Assembly (NCBI RefSeq): GCF_003730135.1
Contig: NZ_RJVO01000004.1
Coordinates: 310,001-374,000, forward strand
Source: Stagnimonas aquatica
Lineage (GTDB): Bacteria > Pseudomonadota > Gammaproteobacteria > Nevskiales > Nevskiaceae
Direction: 5' to 3'
Length of the DNA: 64,000 nucleotides
The notes beneath the pieces were generated by a model that worked only from the letters and a program-made list of their open reading frames with translations, was not told the origin of the DNA and searched no databases. The position numbers were made by a program, and so were the translations under genes. This document shows, one piece after another, positions 25,544-34,849 of the stretch; the stretch's first letter is position 1, and each line of letters starts with the position of its first letter.

Positions 25544-26998
25544 TCAGCAGGCTGGATCGAGGCGTCGCCGCAGGCCGGCCAGCAGCAGGCCCGCGAGGCT
25601 GGCGAGGCCGAGCGCGCCACCACCGCCGTCGCTGGCTCCACTGCTACCGCCGCCACCAGTGCCACCGCCGGACTTGCCGTTGGGATCGGCGCCGTCCAGG
25701 GTTTCGGCGCCGCTGCCGGTCGGGTCCAGCCAGTAGCTCAGGCTGGTCAGCGGCGTATTGAGATAGCTGAAGTTCTGGTACATGCGCCCGTACCAGTCCG
25801 GCTCCTTGGGGGCGTCGCAGGACGAGCTGCCGCCGGAGAGCTGGCCGACCAGACGGTGCTGGAAGTTCCAGATGCCCGAGCCGGAGGAGCCGCCCTCGGT
25901 AACGCCGCGATCCCAGCTCTGGATCATCAGATGCGTGGGTTGCAGGCGCGACAGTGCCGAGTCCGGCAGCTCGCCGTAGGCGGCGATGTAGGTCTGGTCA
26001 AAGTCCTTGCTGATGCGCTTCTCGTCGCCGTTCGGGTGGTGGATGCCGACCACGCCCACCGGCGCCAGATCGCGGCGGTCCCAGCCCGAGTAATAGACCT
26101 GGTAGGCGGGATCGGGCGTGCTCAGCAGGCGCAGCAGGGTGAAGTCGGGACCGGCGGTGGTCATGCCCGCCGAGCCGGCCATGTACAGCGCGCCGCTCTG
26201 GGTCTGTTCCAGGCTGCCGTCGGGGGCGCCGCCGCAGCGGCTGGTCTGGTAGTTCCAGTAGAACACCGTGGTCGGCGCTTCGACGGCGGTGCTGACGCAG
26301 TGGTTGGCGGTGAGGAAGTACGGGGTGAAATCCTGCGCCGTGTTGTTGACCAACTGCCCGGTGCAGAGCAGCGCACCGGCGATGGTGTAGCGCGCAACGC
26401 TGCGAATCTCGTTGCCCCAGCCGTCGCCGTCGGAGCAGACCACGTCGATATTGCAACTGCCGGACTTGGCGTTGACCGTGTCCTTGGCGCCGAAGCCGCG
26501 AAAGCCGTGATTGACCACGCCCAGCAGCAGGCTCAGTTGCGGCCGGCTGCCGGCGGGCAGGTGCAGCTCGATCAATGCCTCTTCGGCGCGCAGTACTGGC
26601 GTCCAGAGCTGGCCGAGGCGGTTGTGGCTGTCGGTGTAGGGGCCGCGCCGCTCGCGGCCGTCGGCGGTCTGCACGTAGAGCTTCGCGCCCGCTGGTAGCT
26701 GGTAGCGGGTAAAGCCGAAGTTGAGCGAGGTCGCGCCGGCCGAGCGGATGCGCAGCCGCCAGACGCTGCTGCCGTCGGCCAGGGTCTGCCAGTCGCCAGC
26801 GCTGTCGGGGCTGATCGCGGCAGCCAGCGGCACCGGCAGCGCGAAGCGGTAGGGCTGCGGACCGGCCTTGCGGGCATCGGCGGCGAGCGTGGTGGCGATG
26901 TCCACCGCCGGCATCTCCAGCAGCGGGATGGCGGCACGCGCCAGCGGCGTGAGGCCCAGCAGCAGGATGGCGAGCAGCAGCGTGCAGCGGTGGCGCAT
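25544..26998 (-). CDS. Secreted trypsin-fold serine protease, lysyl-endopeptidase-like, with GlyGly-CTERM
   Basis: A 484-residue exported protease. A signal peptide (residues 1-22) is followed by a ~155-residue propeptide/N-domain, then the peptidase: SGSCNIDVVC marks the mature N-terminal region, His233 (TANHCVS), Asp285 (GPDFTLLRL) and Ser372 (GGSSGSGIW) form the triad. This arrangement and the SCNIDV-type start resemble Achromobacter/Lysobacter lysyl endopeptidases. The end is a Gly/Ser linker, a hydrophobic stretch and GLRRRLDPAC, a GlyGly-CTERM signal, the third in this window. It presumably acts at or outside the outer membrane. Confidence 0.88.
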   Translation of the reverse strand: MRHRCTLLLAILLLGLTPLARAAIPLLEMPAVDIATTLAADARKAGPQPYRFALPVPLAAAISPDSAGDWQTLADGSSVWRLRIRSAGATSLNFGFTRYQLPAGAKLYVQTADGRERRGPYTDSHNRLGQLWTPVLRAEEALIELHLPAGSRPQLSLLLGVVNHGFRGFGAKDTVNAKSGSCNIDVVCSDGDGWGNEIRSVARYTIAGALLCTGQLVNNTAQDFTPYFLTANHCVSTAVEAPTTVFYWNYQTSRCGGAPDGSLEQTQSGALYMAGSAGMTTAGPDFTLLRLLSTPDPAYQVYYSGWDRRDLAPVGVVGIHHPNGDEKRISKDFDQTYIAAYGELPDSALSRLQPTHLMIQSWDRGVTEGGSSGSGIWNFQHRLVGQLSGGSSSCDAPKEPDWYGRMYQNFSYLNTPLTSLSYWLDPTGSGAETLDGADPNGKSGGGTGGGGSSGASDGGGGALGLASLAGLLLAGLRRRLDPAC

Positions 26999-27072
26999 GG
27001 CGGACGAGACCCGGTGCGGGCGGTGCCCCGGATGGGCACCGCGTCAGCGCGGACGGCGTTCGTCCAAGACCG

Positions 27073-27735
27073 CTAGACGCCCATGTAGCGCCCGGGTTTG
27101 TGGTTGAAGGCCAGTACCGCTCCCAGCACCAACGCACCGAGCCCGGAGTAGAGGACTTGCCGGGGCTCCAGCACGAACAGCGCACCGATGGTGAGGCCGG
27201 CATCCACCGCGATCTGGATATGCCCGGCGCGCAGGCCGCGACTCTGTTGCAGATACACCGCCAGGATGTTGATGCCGCCCAGGCTGGAGCCGTGGCGCAC
27301 GAAAGCCAGCACGCCCATGCCCAGCAGCATGCCGCCGGCCACCGCGCCGAAGGCGGTGTTGACGTGCGCGAAGCTCAGATAGCGCGGCATCAGGTCCACC
27401 AGCAGGCTGAGCAGGCTCACCGACAGGAAGGACTTGAAGGTGAACAGCCAGCCCATGCGCCGTATGGCCAGCAGGAAGAACGGCAGATTGATGAGGAAGA
27501 ACACCAGGCCGATGCCCCAGCCGGTGAGGTAGTGCAGGAAGAACGCCAGGCCGGCGGTGCCGCCGGTCATCAGCCCGCAGGCACTGAGCAGCACCACGCC
27601 CATGGCGCTGAGCATGCCGCCCATCAGGAAGCCCTGGATGTCGTCCAGCAGGCTGTGCGGCTCGGGGGCGATGCGCTCCGGCTCTTCGTTCAGGGCCGGC
27701 AGCAGCGGGGCATTGTCGGGGGCGTCGTCGGACAT
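27073..27735 (-). CDS. YitT/DUF161 family membrane protein
   Basis: A 220-residue inner-membrane protein with about five hydrophobic segments starting near residue 30. The family signature region GLMTGGTAGLAFFLHYLTGWG and the later HGSSLGGINILAVYLQQ motif are clear. It has only the membrane domain; the C-terminal DUF2179 domain of Bacillus YitT is absent. Function is unknown in the family. Confidence 0.85.
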   Translation of the reverse strand: MSDDAPDNAPLLPALNEEPERIAPEPHSLLDDIQGFLMGGMLSAMGVVLLSACGLMTGGTAGLAFFLHYLTGWGIGLVFFLINLPFFLLAIRRMGWLFTFKSFLSVSLLSLLVDLMPRYLSFAHVNTAFGAVAGGMLLGMGVLAFVRHGSSLGGINILAVYLQQSRGLRAGHIQIAVDAGLTIGALFVLEPRQVLYSGLGALVLGAVLAFNHKPGRYMGV

Positions 27736-27834
27736 CGAAAGCAGGCAGCGGGTCGAGCGGCGCGCAGTATGCGCGCCTGAGCGCGCTGGGTAGCTACATT
27801 CGTGCCAGCCAGCCAGCCAGCGACGGCGGGCGGT

Positions 27835-28911
27835 CTAAGCTCCCCGCACGCCGGAAGGCCGTGCCGGCGGGCTCGGCGCCGGGCCTTCGGTGGCACCCAG
27901 CTGCTGGCGCCACCCGCCGGGGGAGTCGCCATGCCAGCAACGGAAGGCACGGGCGAAGTTGGCCATGGTGCTGTAGCCAAGGCGGTGGGCGATGTCGGTC
28001 AGGGTCAGGCGGGGATCCTTGAGCAGATTCAGACTGTCGCGCTTGCGCGCCTCCTCCAATAACAGGCGGAAGCCGCTGCCGCGCTTGTCCAGCTGCCGGG
28101 TGAGCGTGCGGCTGGTGGTGTGCAGGCTGTCGGCGACGGCGTCCAGCGAGGGATAGCCATCCGGCTGGTTGACCAGCAGCGCACGCACCTGGTTGACCAG
28201 ATCGCGGTTGTGGCCGAGCAGCGTCAACTCGCGCTCGCATTCCCGTTCCGCGAGTTGCGCCGATACCGAGTCGGCCATCTTCAGCGGAATATCCAGGTAC
28301 TGGCTCGGAATCCGCACCTGCGTCAGGCCGGTCGAGAAGCGCGCCTGTGGCAGGCGGTGCCGGAAGCGGGGGTGGTAGTCGGGCTCCGGGTGGTCGAACC
28401 AGAGTTCCAGCGGCGCGTCCGCCGGCAGCAGCTGGCGGGCAATCGAGGACACGCTGACCAGCAGCTGCTCGCAGGAGAAGCGGCGCAAGTGTCCGTGCGA
28501 GATCGACTCGTGACCCTCCATCACCGCATAGGGACCTTCGGTGTAGAAGCGCATGTCCCAGGCAGGCATGCGCAGGATCGAGGCGTAGCGCTGGGCAAAA
28601 TCGAAGACCTGGCGCAGCGAGGGCTGGCTCATCAGGCCGTAGCCGAGGATGCCGTGGGTGGTCAGCGTGGCGCGCAGGCCGAACTCGTAGGCCAGGCCCG
28701 GTTCGCCGGTCAGATCCAGTGCGCGCTGGCAGAGCGTCGCGTATTCCTGCAACAGGCTGATGCGGCCATCCGGGCGCAGCAGCAGTTCTGGTGGGATGGC
28801 GATGCCGGACAGCAGCCGCTCCCGCTCGATGCCCAGGTCGGCAGCGATGTCCAGCATCAGCAGTACGTAGCTGATGGGGACGGTCGGGACGATCAGGTCG
28901 TTGGTTCGCAT
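27835..28911 (-). CDS. AraC family regulator with AraC-binding-like N-domain
   Basis: A 358-residue regulator. Residues ~20-205 resemble the Arabinose_bd (PF12625) domain of the OruR/ArgR-like AraC subgroup. The C-terminal ~100 residues hold two helix-turn-helix motifs: SLDAVADSLHTTSRTLTRQL and LTLTDIAHRLGYSTMANFAR, then AFRCWHGDSPGGWR. It is divergent from the M28-like lipoprotein and lipase genes, its most likely targets (inference). The last ~25 residues are a Pro-rich tail. Confidence 0.92.
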   Translation of the reverse strand: MRTNDLIVPTVPISYVLLMLDIAADLGIERERLLSGIAIPPELLLRPDGRISLLQEYATLCQRALDLTGEPGLAYEFGLRATLTTHGILGYGLMSQPSLRQVFDFAQRYASILRMPAWDMRFYTEGPYAVMEGHESISHGHLRRFSCEQLLVSVSSIARQLLPADAPLELWFDHPEPDYHPRFRHRLPQARFSTGLTQVRIPSQYLDIPLKMADSVSAQLAERECERELTLLGHNRDLVNQVRALLVNQPDGYPSLDAVADSLHTTSRTLTRQLDKRGSGFRLLLEEARKRDSLNLLKDPRLTLTDIAHRLGYSTMANFARAFRCWHGDSPGGWRQQLGATEGPAPSPPARPSGVRGA

Positions 28912-29071
28912 GCCCGATTCTAGGGCGAGCCCACCGGTCAGTGGCGGAAAATGAATGCGAGATTGACCGCTGATGAAAAGCGGTCCCGGGCCGGCCGGCG
29001 CAACAATGGCGCCCTGAAAACAAGACGAGACGGCGATGACTCATCGCCGCCCAAGCTGCCTTACCGAGGAG

Positions 29072-30643
29072 ATGACCGTGTTGAAAACCTGCGCGAGGGC
29101 TGCGGCCCTGGCTGGACTGTTGCTGCTCGCCGCCTGTGGTTCCGGGGAGGGCGGCGGCGAGGCCTACGATGCCGACGGCAAGTGCCTGCGTGATACCAGT
29201 GCCGAAGCCCAGGGTATGCCCAGCGAGGACCGTATTTTCGGCTGGATCGCCGATCTCACCCGCTTCGGCAACCGTCGCACCGGGACCGTCGGTGGCCAGA
29301 AGGCGGCGGCCTACATGAAGTGCCGCTTCGAGGCCCTGGGGCTGGAGGATGTCCATTACGAGACCGCCACCACCTGGAAGTGGGAGGCGACACGCTCCAG
29401 CCTGCGGGTGGCTGGCGAAGCGGTGGACAGCACGCCGACCGCGTTCTCGTTCATCACCGCCGACAAGCCCTCGGTGTTCTCTACCGGCCCTGGCGGGCTG
29501 AATGCGGAGATCGTCGATGTCGGCCTCGGCGTGCCCATCGTCAAGGACGTCAAGGGCAAGATCGTGGTGTTCGACCTGAAATTCCTGGTGCCGACCGCTG
29601 CCTTGGCGCCGCTGATGGAGTTCCTCTGGGACCCGGCGCTGACCACTCTGCTCGATCCCTCGCTGTCGGTGCTGGTCGCGAATCCCTTCCAGACCACCTA
29701 CGAGACCGCAGTACAGCAGGTGCTCAATGCCGGCGCGGCGGGCTTCGTCGGCGTGCTGGCCGACTACTTCAACTCCAACAAGTACTACAACGAGTCCTAC
29801 CACACGGCGGTGACCATCCCCGGCGTCTGGGTCGCGCCCAAGGACGGCAAGCGGATCCGCGCCCTGATGAAGGCCGCCGGCGACAAACCCACCGCCAACC
29901 TGGTGATGGAAGGCAGTCGCGAGGAAACCCAAGGCCGGGCGGTGGTGGGCACCCTGCCGGGGCAGAGCCTGGACACCATCCTGGTCACCTCCCATCACGA
30001 CGCCGCCTGGAACGGCGCGGTCGAGGACGGCAGCGGCGCCGCCAGCGTGATCGCGCAAGCGCAGTACTTCGCCTCCAAGCCGGCGCAGGAGCGTCAGAAA
30101 ACCCTGCTGTTCACCACCATGGACAGCCACTGGACCGGCTACCAGGTGCACAAGGCCTTCGCCAAGAAGTACATCACCGACAAGCTCACGCCCTACAACA
30201 TCGTCGGCAACGTCACCATCGAGCACATCGGTAAGCAGGGCATCAAGGATGCCGACGGCAACCTCGCGGTCACCGACCAGCCGGAGTTTCGCGGCATCTT
30301 CGAGAACCTCGGGCCGTCACTGAAGCTGACCATGATCAATGGCCTGATCAAGCACGACCTGCGCCGCACCGCGCTGCTGCAGGCGCACCTGCTGTGCCCG
30401 ACCGTGGGCATCCCCACCGACGCCTTCGCCTGCGTGGCCGGGGTTCCCACTGCCAGCCTGATCGCCGGTCCCAACTATCTCTATGACGAGGCCGATACCC
30501 TCGACAAGGTCGCCAAGGACCAGTTGGTGCCGGTGAACCGGTTCTTCGCCGAGCTGGTGGAGGCGATGGACGCCACGCCCTCGGCCTTGATCGGGATTCC
30601 CGGCATTTCCGCGCTGCCGACCGCCGCGAGCCTGCGCGAATGA
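29072..30643 (+). CDS. M28-like peptidase lipoprotein with unusual metal site
   Basis: About 523 residues. A signal with lipobox LLAAC is followed by a divergent M28 fold: SHHDAAWNGAVEDGSGA carries the first His and the Asp-Gly-Ser-Gly metal segment. The usual Glu-Glu pair is replaced by TTMDSHWTGYQ, and the final ligand region reads YLYDEADTLDK where M28 enzymes have a His. A PA-like insert (residues ~110-260) may be present. GAGGAG touches the ATG at 29072, so GTG 29078, six bases further, is an equally good start. It precedes a lipase lipoprotein with a ~50-base gap. Confidence 0.78.
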   Translation: MTVLKTCARAAALAGLLLLAACGSGEGGGEAYDADGKCLRDTSAEAQGMPSEDRIFGWIADLTRFGNRRTGTVGGQKAAAYMKCRFEALGLEDVHYETATTWKWEATRSSLRVAGEAVDSTPTAFSFITADKPSVFSTGPGGLNAEIVDVGLGVPIVKDVKGKIVVFDLKFLVPTAALAPLMEFLWDPALTTLLDPSLSVLVANPFQTTYETAVQQVLNAGAAGFVGVLADYFNSNKYYNESYHTAVTIPGVWVAPKDGKRIRALMKAAGDKPTANLVMEGSREETQGRAVVGTLPGQSLDTILVTSHHDAAWNGAVEDGSGAASVIAQAQYFASKPAQERQKTLLFTTMDSHWTGYQVHKAFAKKYITDKLTPYNIVGNVTIEHIGKQGIKDADGNLAVTDQPEFRGIFENLGPSLKLTMINGLIKHDLRRTALLQAHLLCPTVGIPTDAFACVAGVPTASLIAGPNYLYDEADTLDKVAKDQLVPVNRFFAELVEAMDATPSALIGIPGISALPTAASLRE

Positions 30644-30691
30644 GCGTGCTTGCCGGGCGCTGCCAGAGCCCCGTGCTGGAGTGAGCCGGTG

Positions 30692-32005
30692 ATGAAGAGC
30701 GTGCTTGCCTGCGGCCTGCTATCAGGTCTGTGCCTGCTCAGCGCCTGCGGTACTGACGACGGCGACCCGGTGACTGGGCGCCTGGCGGCAGTGCCGCTGA
30801 TACCCGGAGCCGGTCCCGACGGCAGCTTCTACGCGGCGCCGGCCGATGGCAGCGGAAAATCGCTCGCCACCCGCTGGCCGATCTTGCTGTCGCATCCGTT
30901 TTCCTTGACGGCGGAACGCTCGTTCCGGGGGGACACGCCGGAGGGCAGCGGCTTCGACGCCTACGGGGTGAAGAAGATGCTGGAAGCGGGCGGGGCGGTG
31001 GTCTACCAGCCAGACAAACTGGCCTACGGCGCGCACGAGACCCGTGGTCGGCTCCTCTACAAGAAGTGCGCGGGCAGCACCCTGCCGGAACTGCTCTGCG
31101 AGGGCGACCGGCCACAGCCGGTTGACGGGGTCTACCTGGCGACGTTGCAGTACTGCGGCGATGCCGCGTTGCGCGCGCGCAGCGGGTTTGGCGACGAGGA
31201 CAGCTGCCGGCGTGGCCTCAAGTTCAACCTGATCTGTCATTCGCAGGGCTGCCCGGATTCGCGCTACATGCTGGCGGCGGTGCGCAATGAATTCAGCGGC
31301 GAGCTGATGTATCGGCATCTGGCCAGCTGGACCTCGATGGCCGGTGCCAACAAGGGCACCGCCCAGGCCGACTGGACGCTGGAGATGACGGGCTCCTGCC
31401 TGAGCCCGGGCTGCCGCTCGCCGCTGGTCGACTTGGTGCTGGCGGCGGACTCCTACCGGCAGAACGGCGCGCTTATTGTCAACGGCAGCGAGTCGGCGGT
31501 GGCGCTGTCGCGCAAGTACATGTTGCTGACCACCGACATGGACTGCGATCCGGGTGCCGGCAAGGCCTGTGCGCCCAGCTTCAACCAGCTCTATCCCTTG
31601 CCGGTGGACCCCGAACAGCCGGTGTACTACCAGAGCTTCAGCTCCCAGATCGACGACATCTCCCACCCCTGCTACGCCCGCAACGAACTCAACTGGCGGA
31701 TCGTGCTGGATCGCGAGGGGCCCAACGACGGCAATATTTCGGTCGATTCCCAGAAGTTCAGCCACTACGGACCGGGCGCGACCGGCGGAGTTACGCCAGT
31801 GCTTGCCCGCTGGGTCAGTGGCCGATCCAGCGATCCTTCCAGACCGCATCCCGGCCTCAATCACATGGCCTATGCCGATTCCAAGGTGCCGGGGTTGGAC
31901 GAAGGTCGCCTGAGCTGCCAGGGAGAGGACAACAGCCAGTTCCGGTTCAGCCGCCTGGGCCTGTATCGCGACATCGTTGCCGAGTTGGTGCTGCGCGGGT
32001 ACTGA
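30692..32005 (+). CDS. Lipase lipoprotein (alpha/beta hydrolase, bacterial lipase family I-like)
   Basis: A 437-residue lipoprotein (lipobox LLSAC). WPILLSHPFSL near residue 60 is the oxyanion/N-terminal strand, NLICHSQGC (Ser184) the nucleophile elbow, and NDGNISVDS and GLNHMAYAD supply the Asp and His in the positions used by Burkholderia/Pseudomonas lipases. Paired cysteines are frequent, as expected for a periplasmic or outer-membrane enzyme. ATG 30692 was chosen for the signal peptide (GTG 30689 adjacent). It is likely co-transcribed with the M28-like gene. No lipase-specific foldase is visible. Confidence 0.83.
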   Translation: MKSVLACGLLSGLCLLSACGTDDGDPVTGRLAAVPLIPGAGPDGSFYAAPADGSGKSLATRWPILLSHPFSLTAERSFRGDTPEGSGFDAYGVKKMLEAGGAVVYQPDKLAYGAHETRGRLLYKKCAGSTLPELLCEGDRPQPVDGVYLATLQYCGDAALRARSGFGDEDSCRRGLKFNLICHSQGCPDSRYMLAAVRNEFSGELMYRHLASWTSMAGANKGTAQADWTLEMTGSCLSPGCRSPLVDLVLAADSYRQNGALIVNGSESAVALSRKYMLLTTDMDCDPGAGKACAPSFNQLYPLPVDPEQPVYYQSFSSQIDDISHPCYARNELNWRIVLDREGPNDGNISVDSQKFSHYGPGATGGVTPVLARWVSGRSSDPSRPHPGLNHMAYADSKVPGLDEGRLSCQGEDNSQFRFSRLGLYRDIVAELVLRGY

Positions 32006-32032
32006 GGACTCGAAGGGCGGCAGTCGCCAGGC

Positions 32033-32575
32033 TCAGCGTCGGACCTGGGCGGATTCGACCGCGCCACTGGCGGTGGTGACGAAGGCCGCACCGGTGGGTA
32101 GTGGTCCGCCTTTGATGACCACGCCCCAGAATTCCGGCACTTCGATCACCAGCGTAGCGAGCACGCCGAGGCCGGTCAGGCCCAGCGCCACCTGGCTGGC
32201 CAGCAGGCCCGCCGGCAGCGCCCAGATCAGAAACGCCACCAGCAGCAGGCTGGAGACGAAGCCGCCCGAGGCCATCCAGGTGAACTGCCGGCGGCTGTTG
32301 CGGTGCAGGTCGAAGCGGAACAGGAAAGGCGACTCGAACATCCTCGGCAGCACCACATTCGCGCGCACCAGCAGGGCGCCGATCAGGTGCCCCCATTCGT
32401 GCAGCAGGTAGCCGCAGAGCACGGTCATCAGCGCAGTCCCCAGGTGCAGGGCGTAACCGCCGACGGTCTGTGCCGGGCCGGCTTCCAGGGTCCCGCGCCA
32501 GAGCAGAACGGCGAGGCCGATCAGCAGGCCATCACGGACGATCAGGGCCAGCAGGCGATTCCATTGCCGTTCCAT
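32033..32575 (-). CDS. Small membrane protein with HEWGH motif (M50-like)
   Basis: A 180-residue membrane protein with about five hydrophobic segments. HEWGHLIGALL lies at the start of a hydrophobic helix (about residue 58), the arrangement of the HExxH site of site-2 proteases and related M50 peptidases. The second ligand motif (NxxPxxxLDG) is not evident, so it may be a short or inactive relative. GGAGAGG six bases before ATG 32575 sets the start. It is convergent with the lipase gene. Confidence 0.65.
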   Translation of the reverse strand: MERQWNRLLALIVRDGLLIGLAVLLWRGTLEAGPAQTVGGYALHLGTALMTVLCGYLLHEWGHLIGALLVRANVVLPRMFESPFLFRFDLHRNSRRQFTWMASGGFVSSLLLVAFLIWALPAGLLASQVALGLTGLGVLATLVIEVPEFWGVVIKGGPLPTGAAFVTTASGAVESAQVRR

Positions 32576-32716
32576 GCAGTGCCTCTCCAGCATTAGGTCC
32601 GCGCAGGCTAGGTGGGCCCGCTGGCGGCTTCACCGTCTTATCGGACGAGCCGGGCCGAATGGTGGAAAATGCGCGTCCGCCCGCCGCTGCCGGATCATCA
32701 CCGGCCAACCCCGCGA

Positions 32717-34381
32717 ATGCTGCGCATCACCGAACTGAGCCTGCCGCTCGAACACCCGCCCGAAGCCCTGGAAGCCGCCATCCGCCTGCGCCTGGGCCTG
32801 CGACCTTCCGAGACGCTGGAGTTTTCCGTCTACAAGCGCAGCTACGACGCGCGCAAGAAAAACAGCCAGCTCAGCTTCGTCTACACCGTCGATTGCACGG
32901 TGACCGACGAGGCGGCGCTCTTGGCGCGCCATGCCGGCGACCGTCACCTCAGTCCCTCGCCGGATACCGGCTACCACCCGGTCGCTCGGGCGCCGGCCGG
33001 CGCTGGCCAGCGGCCGGTGGTGATCGGCTTCGGCCCCTGCGGCATCTTCGCGGCGCTGATCCTGGCGCAGGCCGGTTTCCGGCCCATCGTGCTGGAGCGT
33101 GGCAAGGGCATCCGCGAGCGCACCAAGGACACCTGGGGCCTGTGGCGCAAGAGCGTGCTCAACCCGGAGAGCAACGTGCAGTTCGGCGAGGGCGGGGCGG
33201 GCACCTTCAGCGACGGCAAGCTCTACAGCCAGGTCAAGGACCCGCGCTACCTCGGTCGCAAGGTGCTCAGCGAGTTCGTCAAGGCCGGCGCGCCGGAGGA
33301 AATCCTCTACGTCAGCAAGCCGCACATCGGCACCTTCCGACTCACCAGCATGGTGATGAAGATGCGCGCCGAGATCATCGCCCTGGGCGGCGAGATCCGC
33401 TTCCAGAGCCATGTCACCGATCTGCTGATCGAGGACGGCCAGTTGCGTGGCCTGATGCTCGCCGACGGGCAGCAGATCGAGGCCGAGCATGTGGTGCTGG
33501 CGGTGGGCCACAGCGCCCGCGACACTTTCCGCCTGCTGCACCGGCGCGGCGTCTACCTCGAAGCCAAGCCGTTCTCGGTGGGCTTCCGCATTGAGCATCC
33601 GCAAAGCCTGATCGACCGCGCCCGGCTTGGCCCCTACGCCGGGCATCCGCTGCTGGGGGCGGCCGACTACAAGCTGGTGCACCACGCCAGCAACGGCCGT
33701 GCGGTGTACAGCTTCTGCATGTGCCCGGGCGGCACCGTGGTGGCGGCCACCTCCGAGCCGCAGCGCGTCGTCACCAACGGCATGAGCCAGTACTCGCGCA
33801 ACGAGCGCAATGCCAATGCCGGAATAGTTGTTGGCATCACGCCGGCGGACTATCCGGGTGGGGTCACCGCCGGGCCGCTGGCCGGCATCGCCTTGCAGGA
33901 AGAGCTGGAATCGCGCGCCTATGTGCTCGGCGGCAGCAGCTACCGGGCGCCGGCGCAGCGGGTGGGCGATTTCCTCGCCGCCACGCCGTCCACCGGGCCG
34001 GGCAGCGTCGAGCCCAGCTACAAGCCGGGCGTGACCTGGACCGATCTCGCGCCCTCGCTGCCGGACTACGCCATCGCCGCGATCCGCGAGGCGATCCCGG
34101 CGTTCGAGAAGCAGATTCGCGGCTTTTCGATGGCCGACGCGGTGCTCACTGGCGTCGAGACTCGCACCTCGGCGCCGCTGCGCATCACCCGTGGCCCCGA
34201 CTACCAGAGCCTCAACACCCGCGGCCTCTACCCGGCCGGCGAAGGCGCCGGCTATGCCGGTGGCATTCTTTCCGCCGGCATCGACGGCATCCGCGTCGCC
34301 GAGGCTGTGGCCTTGCAGATGACCGGCCAGCCGCTGCCCCCTGAACTTTATTCCCGAGGCCACCATGACCAGGCCCAGTGA
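32717..34381 (+). CDS. FAD-dependent oxidoreductase (COG2509-type)
   Basis: A 554-residue flavoprotein. An ~100-residue N-terminal domain (MLRITELSLPL..., with YKRSYDARKK) precedes the Rossmann FAD motif VVIGFGPCGIFAALILAQAG and a second flavin segment near the C-terminus, GLYPAGEGAGYAGGI. FGEGGAGTFSDGKLYS is typical of this family, often annotated as an FAD-dependent dehydrogenase of unknown substrate. Its last codons overlap the following thioesterase gene by 17 bases, so translation is probably coupled. Confidence 0.88.
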   Translation: MLRITELSLPLEHPPEALEAAIRLRLGLRPSETLEFSVYKRSYDARKKNSQLSFVYTVDCTVTDEAALLARHAGDRHLSPSPDTGYHPVARAPAGAGQRPVVIGFGPCGIFAALILAQAGFRPIVLERGKGIRERTKDTWGLWRKSVLNPESNVQFGEGGAGTFSDGKLYSQVKDPRYLGRKVLSEFVKAGAPEEILYVSKPHIGTFRLTSMVMKMRAEIIALGGEIRFQSHVTDLLIEDGQLRGLMLADGQQIEAEHVVLAVGHSARDTFRLLHRRGVYLEAKPFSVGFRIEHPQSLIDRARLGPYAGHPLLGAADYKLVHHASNGRAVYSFCMCPGGTVVAATSEPQRVVTNGMSQYSRNERNANAGIVVGITPADYPGGVTAGPLAGIALQEELESRAYVLGGSSYRAPAQRVGDFLAATPSTGPGSVEPSYKPGVTWTDLAPSLPDYAIAAIREAIPAFEKQIRGFSMADAVLTGVETRTSAPLRITRGPDYQSLNTRGLYPAGEGAGYAGGILSAGIDGIRVAEAVALQMTGQPLPPELYSRGHHDQAQ

Positions 34382-34835
34382 GCTGCCGACGCCGAACCCG
34401 GACTACATCGCCGCCGTGCAGGAGAGCGTGCGCAACGCGCCTTATCCGAATCTGATCGGCATGCGTCTGGCGGCGATGGACTTCGACAGCTGCCGCATCG
34501 AGCTGGAACTGGGCGAGCGGCATCTGCAACCGTTCGGGATCATTCACGGCGGCGTGCTGGCCACGCTGATCGACACCGCCACTTTCTGGGCCGGCTTCCT
34601 GCGCCTGCCGGACGATTGCGGCCTGGTCAATGTCGATCTCAAGCTCAACTACCTGAAGGCGGTAAGTCGCGGCCACCTGCGTGCCGAGGGTCGCTGCCTG
34701 CGTCCCGGTCGGCAGATCAGCTACACCGAGGCCAGCGTCTACGATGACGCCGGAGAGCTGATCGCCCACGGCACCTCCACACTCATGGCCCTGCCGGGCA
34801 GGGGCCTGAAGCTGGGCCTCCCCAAATTCCTCTAA
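34365..34835 (+). CDS. PaaI-type hotdog thioesterase
   Basis: A 156-residue hotdog protein: QPFGIIHGGVLATLIDTAT holds the catalytic/HGG loop, and VNVDLKLNYLKAV and RQISYTEASVYD are the following conserved strands. It should hydrolyse acyl-CoAs. It overlaps the end of the FAD oxidoreductase gene and is followed 14 bases later by the YhhN gene, forming a three-gene operon. Confidence 0.87.
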   Translation: MTRPSELPTPNPDYIAAVQESVRNAPYPNLIGMRLAAMDFDSCRIELELGERHLQPFGIIHGGVLATLIDTATFWAGFLRLPDDCGLVNVDLKLNYLKAVSRGHLRAEGRCLRPGRQISYTEASVYDDAGELIAHGTSTLMALPGRGLKLGLPKFL

Positions 34836-34849
34836 CCAGCCCCTCGCCC

